Assembly: GCA_947167555.1 (NCBI GenBank)
Contig: CAMVIO010000009.1
Coordinates: 1-19,859 of the forward strand
Direction: 5' to 3'
Source: an uncultured Selenomonadales bacterium
GTDB lineage: Bacteria > Bacillota > Negativicutes > Selenomonadales > Selenomonadaceae
Length of the DNA stretch: 19,859 nt
The notes beneath the pieces are model-generated. The model saw only the letters and a program-made list of their open reading frames with translations, searched no databases and was not told the origin of the DNA. This document shows positions 14,323 to 19,859 of the stretch, piece by piece; the first letter of the stretch is position 1, and the number at the start of each line of letters is the position of its first letter. The translations under genes and the position numbers were made by a program.

Positions 14323-15792
14323 ATGAAGATACGAGAAAATCTGACCGCACTGGCGGTGGGAATTGTTTTTCTGTATGGTGGTTCAATTGGCGAAGCGGCG
14401 GCGCTTTCGATTCAGGAAGCGGTCGATCTTGCGCTGGCGCAGAATACGTCGCTCCGTATCACGGAGAAAGGCGAGGAAACGGCGAAGGCGGCCCTCAAAA
14501 GCGCTTGCGGCGCAAACAGCTTTGACTTGGGCTTGAACGGCAGCCTGACGGATGGCAGGACGAATAACGAAGACCGGCAGGACAACGGCTCTCTTACCCT
14601 TCGGGCAGGGCTGCCGCTCTATACCGGTGGCAGGAACCAAGCGAATATCGAAAGTGCGGAGATTGGCGTCGACGCGGCGCGGCTCAAGACGGAACGAGCG
14701 CGGGAGGATTTGCGGCTGTCGGTCATCCAATCATATTACAACGTGCTGGAGGCGCAGAAAAAAATCGAAATCGCTCAAGAAACGGTTGAGAAATATCAGG
14801 CGCATCTGACAAACGTGGAGCAGCTTTTTACGGCGGGCAGCAAGGCGAGACTTGACGTGTTGCGTTCTTCAGTGGAATTGACCAATGCGAAGCAGGCGCT
14901 TTTGAAAGCGGAAAATGACCATGAGGTCAAGCTGTTGACGCTGAAGAATCTTCTGCGCATCGACGCGAAGGAAGAACTGATTTTGACCGAGGATTTCAAG
15001 TTCGTGCCATTCCATCCGGGGATGGACGCTTGTGTTGATTATGCGTATTTGCACCGAAAGGATCTGCTCATCGATATTTACAACCTGAAGCAGCGGGAAC
15101 TCGACGTTAAGGCGGCTCGGGCTGGATATTTGCCGTCTCTGAGCTTGTCCGCATCCACAGGCGCATCCGAGCGGTTTAATCCTGGTTCCGACAACAGCCA
15201 TAATTATCAGGTCGGACTTTCGGCGAGCTGGAACCTATTTGACAGCGGCGTAACGGAGGCTGCCGTGGACAAGGCGAAGACGGCTCTCGATCAAGCGGAG
15301 TTGACGCTGGTGAAGGATAAAGAGGACATAAGTTTTTCTGTACGCCAGCTTTATTACAGCATGAGAGAAGCGGAGAGGCGTTTCGCCGTAACGAGGGCGG
15401 CGGTCAGCGAGGCCGAGGAAGACTATTACATTGCCAGCGAAAAATACCGTGCAGGACAGGGCATCCTGCTGGACGTTATCGACTCCCAAGAGGCGCTTGC
15501 CACGGCGGAGCTGAATTTTAACAGCGCGCAGTATGATTATGCTCGGTTCAAAGCTGCGGTGGAAAATGCGATGGGATTGGGACTCGGCGAAGATCCTGGG
15601 ATTGCGGATCCGGAGCGGACGGCGGAGCGCGAAGCGTTCTTCCGGGAAAGAGGTATCGTACCGAATGGTCCGCGGGCTTCTCGGGATTATCGCCGGGCAA
15701 AGGAGATTATCGACGCGAACACGCCCGCGAAATGGGCAGAGCAAGCCGCGCGCGAGGCTGCGGAAACACGAGAGGGGAATGGTGACAGATGA
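14323..15792 (+). CDS. TolC-family outer-membrane efflux channel
   Basis: 489 residues. A signal peptide (MKIRENLTALAVGIVFLYGG, cleaved near EAAA-L around residue 27) is followed by two outer-membrane efflux protein repeats. These are rich in long amphipathic helices: ALSIQEAVDLALAQNTSLRI, QSYYNVLEAQKKIEIAQETV, VGLSASWNLFDSG and YRAGQGILLDVIDSQEAL. The charged tail of about 70 residues (after GLGLGEDPG) is rich in Arg, Glu and Ala and extends beyond the usual family end. The protein should form the trimeric duct through the outer membrane, evidence that this Firmicute is diderm. AAGGAAGTG lies upstream of the ATG. The stop codon overlaps the next gene's start in ATGA, so the adaptor is translationally coupled and presumably its partner. 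The transported substrate cannot be told. Confidence 0.92.
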   Translation: MKIRENLTALAVGIVFLYGGSIGEAAALSIQEAVDLALAQNTSLRITEKGEETAKAALKSACGANSFDLGLNGSLTDGRTNNEDRQDNGSLTLRAGLPLYTGGRNQANIESAEIGVDAARLKTERAREDLRLSVIQSYYNVLEAQKKIEIAQETVEKYQAHLTNVEQLFTAGSKARLDVLRSSVELTNAKQALLKAENDHEVKLLTLKNLLRIDAKEELILTEDFKFVPFHPGMDACVDYAYLHRKDLLIDIYNLKQRELDVKAARAGYLPSLSLSASTGASERFNPGSDNSHNYQVGLSASWNLFDSGVTEAAVDKAKTALDQAELTLVKDKEDISFSVRQLYYSMREAERRFAVTRAAVSEAEEDYYIASEKYRAGQGILLDVIDSQEALATAELNFNSAQYDYARFKAAVENAMGLGLGEDPGIADPERTAEREAFFRERGIVPNGPRASRDYRRAKEIIDANTPAKWAEQAAREAAETREGNGDR

Positions 15793-16916
15793 AAGGTACG
15801 GTAAAGGCGGCTGTCGCCGTCCTCATAATTGCGATTGCGGCATTCGGCGGCTGGAAGTGGTACCAAGGAAAGCAGACAAAGGAAGAGCAGGCAAAAGTCG
15901 AGACGGTCACAGTCGGCAAGATGGATTTGAAGTCCATCGTGTCGGCTACGGGCACATTGCGCCCGGTGGATTCCGTCGAAGTCAGCTCGAAAATCACAGC
16001 GCGGATCAGCTCCGTGCTCGTCAAGGAGAATGACCGTGTGACGGCGGGGCAGACTGTTGCGACGTTGGACGGCAAGGACTTCGAGGCAAAGCATGAGCAG
16101 GCGCAGTACAAAGTCGTCAATGCGAAAGCGAAGTATGATCGCGTATCGTATCTGTACAGCATCGGCGCGGATACGCAGGACGAGTACGAGGACGCCGTCT
16201 ATAATTACGAGACGGCGCTCAGTGCGTTAGAGGTTACGGAGTCTGACCTTGCGGAGACGGTTATTACCGCGCCGATGGACGGCGTGGTCGTCGGAGAGCC
16301 TTTGACGCCGGGGACAATGGCGGTGCAAGGCAATGCGAATCCGACGGTCATTATGCGGATTGCCGATCTCTCGAAGAAGCAGATCCGCGCAAAAGTGGAC
16401 GAGACAGATATCGGCAACGTGCGTGTCGGTCAAAAGGCTACGTTCACGGTGGATGCGTTCCCAAAGTCTACATTTACGGCTACTGTGTCGAAAATTTCTC
16501 AGACGGACGTGACGAACAGCTGGGAGACTTCTACGTCTTCCTCGTCCTCCTCGTCGGTCAGCGTCGTCTATTATTATGTCACGCTGGATGTGGAGGATCC
16601 GGACGGCGTGTTGCTGCCGGGTATGACGGCGCAGGTCGAAGTTACGACTTCGGATCGTCCGGGCGTGATTGCGCTCCCGATTGCCGCGTTAAAGACGAAC
16701 GCGAAGGGAGCTTATGTGCTTCTCGCGCAGCCAGACGGCTCTACGGTGGAACAGCCGGTCACGACGGGTATTTATAGCGACGAATATGTGGAAATAGTGG
16801 ATGGACTTTCCGAGGGTGACGAAGTCGTTAATAGTTATAAGGCGACAGGCAAAAAAGCAGCCTCTTCCGGCGGTCAGATGCGTATGGGAGGAGCCGGCAG
16901 GCCGCCGCGTATGTGA
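15789..16916 (+). CDS. macA: Periplasmic efflux adaptor (MacA/HlyD family)
   Basis: 375 residues. An N-terminal transmembrane anchor (about 5-25) precedes a lipoyl/barrel-sandwich hybrid half (VSATGTLRPVDSVEVSSKI, VKENDRVTAGQTVATLD), a short alpha-hairpin (about 95-150), the second lipoyl half (TVITAPMDGVVVGEPLTPG) and beta-barrel domains, matching MacA-type adaptors. MacA bridges the inner-membrane ABC permease MacB and the TolC duct and stimulates MacB ATPase activity. A serine-rich stretch (TSTSSSSSSSVS, about 245-258) interrupts the beta-barrel region. The C terminus is Gly/Arg/Met-rich. The ATG overlaps the TolC stop by four bases, and its own stop overlaps a possible GTG of the ATPase gene. 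Confidence 0.9.
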   Translation: MKGTVKAAVAVLIIAIAAFGGWKWYQGKQTKEEQAKVETVTVGKMDLKSIVSATGTLRPVDSVEVSSKITARISSVLVKENDRVTAGQTVATLDGKDFEAKHEQAQYKVVNAKAKYDRVSYLYSIGADTQDEYEDAVYNYETALSALEVTESDLAETVITAPMDGVVVGEPLTPGTMAVQGNANPTVIMRIADLSKKQIRAKVDETDIGNVRVGQKATFTVDAFPKSTFTATVSKISQTDVTNSWETSTSSSSSSSVSVVYYYVTLDVEDPDGVLLPGMTAQVEVTTSDRPGVIALPIAALKTNAKGAYVLLAQPDGSTVEQPVTTGIYSDEYVEIVDGLSEGDEVVNSYKATGKKAASSGGQMRMGGAGRPPRM

Positions 16917-16933
16917 CGGGAGCAGGTGACAAT

Positions 16934-17641
16934 ATGGCAAAATGGGTCATCGAGCTTTCGGGTATCAAGAAAATCTATCAGGTCGGGGGGCAAGAGGTCG
17001 CTGCGTTGGCGGGGATAGACCTCAATATCGCGAAGGGCGAGTTCGCTGCGCTGATGGGGCCATCCGGTTCTGGCAAGTCGACGTTGATGAATATTCTTGG
17101 CTGTCTTGATCGTCCGACAGTCGGTTCTTACAAGCTGGACGGCCAAGAGGTCGCGACGCTTTCTGACGACGAACTGGCGGTAACGCGAAACCGTCGTATC
17201 GGTTTCGTCTTCCAAAATTTCAACTTGCTCTCGCGCATCAGCGCGGCGGACAATGTGGCGCTGCCGCTTGTCTATGCAGGCGTCGGGCGCAAGGAGCGGG
17301 AGGAAAAAGCGAAAAAAATCCTCGATGCGGTTGGGCTTGGCGACCGTGCCGAGCATCAGCCGAACGAGTTGTCCGGTGGACAGCGGCAGCGCGTAGCGAT
17401 TGCCCGCGCGCTTGTCAATGACCCGCATATTATCATGGCAGACGAACCAACGGGCAATCTCGATACGAAATCGACAAAGGAAATCATGGAAATTTTCGAA
17501 GGGTTGCACAAAGAAGGACGCACCATTATCCTCGTCACCCATGAGCCGGACATTGCGGCCTGTGCAAGCCGCCAGTTGCTCGTTCGAGATGGGCTCATCA
17601 CCCGCGACGCGGGCAAAGGCGAAATCATGGATGTTGTGTAA
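16934..17641 (+). CDS. ABC transporter ATPase, MacB/LolD type
   Basis: 235 residues, standard for the stand-alone nucleotide-binding subunit of MacB-like and Lol-like exporters. Motifs: Walker A GPSGSGKST, Q-loop VFQNFNLL, signature LSGGQRQRVAIARAL, Walker B IIMADEPTGNLD and the switch histidine in LVTHEP. It powers the permease encoded next. In Escherichia coli MacB the ATPase and permease are one polypeptide; here they are split, as in Bacillus YknYZ. ATG 16934 is preferred because it gives the family N terminus and has AGGTGA just upstream; a GTG at 16913 overlapping the macA stop codon is an alternative start that would add seven residues. Confidence 0.94.
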   Translation: MAKWVIELSGIKKIYQVGGQEVAALAGIDLNIAKGEFAALMGPSGSGKSTLMNILGCLDRPTVGSYKLDGQEVATLSDDELAVTRNRRIGFVFQNFNLLSRISAADNVALPLVYAGVGRKEREEKAKKILDAVGLGDRAEHQPNELSGGQRQRVAIARALVNDPHIIMADEPTGNLDTKSTKEIMEIFEGLHKEGRTIILVTHEPDIAACASRQLLVRDGLITRDAGKGEIMDVV

Positions 17642-17653
17642 GGGGGGAGCGAA

Positions 17654-18871
17654 TTGCTGTTCACGGAAAGCGTGCGCATCGCTGTCAATGCGCTTTTTGC
17701 CAATAAGCTGCGCTCGCTTTTGACAATGCTCGGCATTATCATCGGCGTAGGCGCAGTTATTGCGATGGTCGCCGTCGGTATGGGCGTGACGCAGCGAGTA
17801 ACGGACTCCATTGCGAGTCTCGGCAGCAACATGCTGATTATCCGCCCGGGGGCGTCGATGTCCGGCGGTCTTCGCGGCGCGGCGGGGTCACGCACTACAT
17901 TGAAATATGAGGACGCCGTTGCCATCAAGAAAAAAGTTAAGGATGTCAATTATGTTTCGCCCACGGTGCAAAAGAATTATCAGGTCGTATACGGTAACCA
18001 AAACTGGAACACTTCAGTCTCCGGTGTGACACAGGAATATATGTCGATCCGAGACTTAAACGTCATGACCGGTTCTTTCATCACCGAAGATGATATGAAC
18101 ACCCGGAACCGCGTTGCGGTTATCGGCATGACTGTCGCGTCGAATCTTTTCGGCGAGGCGAATCCTGTAGGTAAAACGATTCGCGTCAATAACCAGCCCT
18201 ACCGAGTGATCGGCGTCTTGGAGAGCAAGGGGCAGTCTTCGGTCGGCCAAGACCAGGACGATGTAGTGATCGTGCCTCTGACTACAGCGATGGATCGTCT
18301 TTTGGCTATCACCTATGTGCAAACCATCAACGTGCAGGTGTCCAGCCAGCAGAAAATGGATGATGTGCAAAGGGACATCGAGACGTTGCTTCGTCAGCGC
18401 CATCACTTGACAGGCGGCAAGGTTGATGACTTTCAGGTGCAGAACCTGACGAGCCTCATGTCCACGATGAATGAGACAACGACGATGTTGACCCTGTTCC
18501 TTGGAAGCATTGCGGCTATTTCGCTAATCGTCGGCGGCATCGGCATCATGAACATTATGATGGTTTCCGTCACGGAGCGCACGCGGGAAATTGGCATCCG
18601 CAAGGCGTTGGGAGCGACCTTCAAGGACATCATGACGCAGTTCTTGATTGAATCGGTGGTCATCGGCGTCATCGGCGGCGTCCTGGGCATCGTCTTCGGC
18701 ATCGCCGCGGCGCAGGCCATATCGAGATTCGGCGATTTCCAAACGGTCATCACTGTCTCGCCGATCCTATTGTCCTTTGCTTTCTCCGTCGGTATCGGTC
18801 TCTTCTTCGGAATCTACCCGGCAAGAAAAGCCGCGCTGCTCGATCCTATCGAAGCGCTGAGATATGAATAA
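17654..18871 (+). CDS. macB: ABC transporter permease, MacB/FtsX family
   Basis: 405 residues. The N-terminal helix (about 20-43, GIIIGVGAVIAMVAVGMG) is preceded by the family motif NKLRSLLTMLG. A large periplasmic MacB_PCD domain (about 45-280) follows, then three C-terminal transmembrane helices (about 280-305, 330-355, 370-390). Between helices 2 and 3 lies the FtsX-type coupling segment ERTREIGIRKALGA, and the protein ends PARKAALLDPIEALRYE, all diagnostic. MacB works by mechanotransmission, driving substrate from the periplasm through MacA-TolC. The start is TTG with GGGGGAG upstream, 12 bases after the ATPase stop. Last gene of the operon, followed by a terminator. Confidence 0.94.
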   Translation: MLFTESVRIAVNALFANKLRSLLTMLGIIIGVGAVIAMVAVGMGVTQRVTDSIASLGSNMLIIRPGASMSGGLRGAAGSRTTLKYEDAVAIKKKVKDVNYVSPTVQKNYQVVYGNQNWNTSVSGVTQEYMSIRDLNVMTGSFITEDDMNTRNRVAVIGMTVASNLFGEANPVGKTIRVNNQPYRVIGVLESKGQSSVGQDQDDVVIVPLTTAMDRLLAITYVQTINVQVSSQQKMDDVQRDIETLLRQRHHLTGGKVDDFQVQNLTSLMSTMNETTTMLTLFLGSIAAISLIVGGIGIMNIMMVSVTERTREIGIRKALGATFKDIMTQFLIESVVIGVIGGVLGIVFGIAAAQAISRFGDFQTVITVSPILLSFAFSVGIGLFFGIYPARKAALLDPIEALRYE

Positions 18872-18888
18872 GGCAACAATAACAATCT

Positions 18889-18922
18889 GCTGCGTGCGAA
18901 AATTCCGTACGCAGCTTTTTAT
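18889..18922 (+). terminator. Rho-independent terminator after the efflux operon
   Basis: A 10-bp stem, GCTGCGTGCG (18889-18898) with CGTACGCAGC (18906-18915, one G-U pair), a 7-base loop and TTTTTATT. It begins 17 bases past the macB stop. Confidence 0.87.
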
Positions 18923-19046
18923 TGTGTAACCGTGCGTCTGTAACTTTTCGGTAAAGAATTACAAAAAATAGTTAGAAAAAAAGGATATTTTTAAGGTATG
19001 TCGAATACATAATTGTTGAAAATCTTAAAATGAGGGAAGTGGCAGC
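18923..19046 (+). other. Intergenic region before the antiporter operon
   Basis: An AT-rich stretch of 124 bases between the efflux terminator and mnhE, expected to hold the antiporter promoter. I could not find a convincing -35/-10 pair. It contains ATTTTTAAGGTAT (18987-18999), nearly identical to ATTTTTAAGATAT (14277-14289) upstream of the tolC gene, and a GTTAGAAA stretch similar to the complement of the TTTCTAAT repeats there. Confidence 0.4.
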
Positions 19047-19622
19047 GTGGCAAGTTTTGAAATTATACGTGACAAGCGTGTTGTCGGATCCTCGGCAGTG
19101 CATTTGCTGTCAATGGCAGTTGTATTGTTCGTTTTTTGGATGCTTCTTTCAGGGAATACGCAGCCGAAATTTGTAACTTATGGTGTTCTGACCGCAATCA
19201 TCGCGACATGGGTCAGTTATCCGCTTCTTTTGATTCCGAATGCGGACGATACGAAGCGGTATTTTGTGTTTGGAATTAATCCCATAAAGCTAATGGCATA
19301 CGCTGTGTGGCTGTTTTGGCAGCTCGTATTGGCAAATATCGATGTGATTCGCGCGACGGTGCGGCCTGAGATTGACATTGATCCTTCCGTCGTGCGTTTC
19401 CGTTATCAGACGGACAATCCGATGGCGAGAGTCGTGTTGGCGAATTCGATTACGCTGACGCCGGGAACGGTAACGATGAATGTGACCGAGGACGGTGTGT
19501 ACGAGGTTCATGCGTTGACAGTCGGTGCGGCAGACGGGCTCAGAAGCGGCGATATGCAGAAGAAAGTCGCGTGGCTCTACGGCGAGCCGTATGAATTTAC
19601 GATGTTGGAAGGGAAGGATTGA
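19047..19622 (+). CDS. mnhE: Na+/H+ antiporter subunit E (Mrp/Mnh complex)
   Basis: 191 residues, close to the usual 160-190 for MnhE/MrpE. Two or three N-terminal transmembrane segments (about 17-35, 41-62, 82-103, the last with AVWLFWQLVLANIDVIRATV) precede a cytoplasmic domain with the family hallmark ARVVLANSITLTPGTVTMNV. Mrp complexes are multi-subunit cation/proton antiporters in the cytoplasmic membrane related to complex I; subunit E is needed for function though not itself a complex I homologue. The GTG start has GAGGGAAG upstream. The next gene begins one base after the stop. No MnhA-D genes lie upstream, so this operon begins with E. Confidence 0.93.
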   Translation: MASFEIIRDKRVVGSSAVHLLSMAVVLFVFWMLLSGNTQPKFVTYGVLTAIIATWVSYPLLLIPNADDTKRYFVFGINPIKLMAYAVWLFWQLVLANIDVIRATVRPEIDIDPSVVRFRYQTDNPMARVVLANSITLTPGTVTMNVTEDGVYEVHALTVGAADGLRSGDMQKKVAWLYGEPYEFTMLEGKD

Positions 19623-19623
19623 C

Positions 19624-19859
19624 GTGCGGATATTTTTTCTCGTGCTGATGGGCGTCCTTCTGGTGACAATCGGCTTGATGCTGCAACGAGTATTCCAAGG
19701 ACCGACGATTTTTGATCGCATGAATGGGCTTGGCGTAATAACGGCTGATACAATTCTTTTAATAGTATTGTTTGGTTTTCTCGACAATCAGCCGGGGATG
19801 TATGTCGACCTTGCAATGGCTTATGCGATGATGGGGTGTCTCGGCTCTGTGGTGCTTGC
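19624..19859 (+). CDS. mnhF: Na+/H+ antiporter subunit F (Mrp/Mnh), N-terminal part, cut by window edge
   Basis: An open frame of 78 codons runs to the right edge from GTG 19624, one base after the mnhE stop. The translation begins MRIFFLVLMGVLLVTIGLML and continues with QGPTIFDRMNGLGVITAD, the conserved GPT-x-x-DR signature of MnhF/MrpF, then a second hydrophobic segment (LLIVLFGFL) and a third (about 62-78). Subunit F is normally about 85-95 residues, so only the last few residues are missing. Its place directly after E is the standard order. Confidence 0.9.
   Translation, partial: MRIFFLVLMGVLLVTIGLMLQRVFQGPTIFDRMNGLGVITADTILLIVLFGFLDNQPGMYVDLAMAYAMMGCLGSVVL

Noticed and set aside
16913..16933. 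GTG start for the ABC ATPase overlapping the macA stop
   Set aside because: Possible by GTGA overlap, but ATG 16934 has AGGTGA just upstream and gives the family N terminus; noted as an alternative only.
1..19859. CRISPR array, tRNA, rRNA, insertion sequence or phage genes
   Set aside because: No spaced identical repeats, cloverleaf, rRNA-like or transposase/integrase sequence was seen on either strand.

Overview
The window looks like a chromosomal segment of a diderm Firmicute, most likely class Negativicutes (Selenomonas/Veillonella relatives). It combines a Gram-positive-type replicative polymerase (PolC) and RNase J with a TolC-family outer-membrane channel plus MacA/MacB efflux parts, which need an outer membrane. 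A DAP dehydrogenase and an OadA/5S-type carboxyltransferase fit that group. Base composition is moderate, and non-ATG starts (TTG, GTG) with strong Shine-Dalgarno sites are frequent. No rRNA, tRNA, CRISPR array, insertion sequence or phage gene was seen, and no gap between genes exceeds 300 bases.

Layout. (1) At 1-409 is the 3' end of meso-diaminopimelate dehydrogenase. It converges on a minus-strand carboxyltransferase (502-1872) across a hairpin terminator. (2) Upstream of that, also on the minus strand, is a D-amino-acid-transaminase-like protein (1958-2827). The carboxyltransferase has its own near-consensus promoter in the gap between the two. (3) A divergent promoter region (2828-3123) leads into RNase J (3124-4788), which ends at a terminator. 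(4) A tightly packed run from 4983 to 13658 holds an L,D-transpeptidase, DNA polymerase I, dephospho-CoA kinase, a membrane-anchored lytic transglycosylase and PolC. Gaps are 11-15 bases and a terminator closes the run. (5) A small ClpX-zinc-finger-like protein of unknown role follows (13763-14230). (6) A TolC / MacA / MacB-ATPase / MacB-permease efflux operon runs from 14323 to 18871 with overlapping or near-touching genes and ends at a terminator. Tandem 11-bp repeats lie upstream of it. (7) The window ends in the start of a Mrp/Mnh Na+/H+ antiporter operon (subunit E, then F, cut by the edge).

Most notable points. The transaminase-like protein aligns residue for residue with Bacillus D-amino acid aminotransferase around the active site but has alanine where the Schiff-base lysine should be. 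PolC lacks the 3'-5' exonuclease domain normally inserted in its PHP domain, and the neighbouring PolA has lost its proofreading residues, so neither polymerase here seems able to proofread. I saw no obviously new multi-gene system. The lysine-less enzyme, the exonuclease-less PolC and the stand-alone zinc protein are the best leads.
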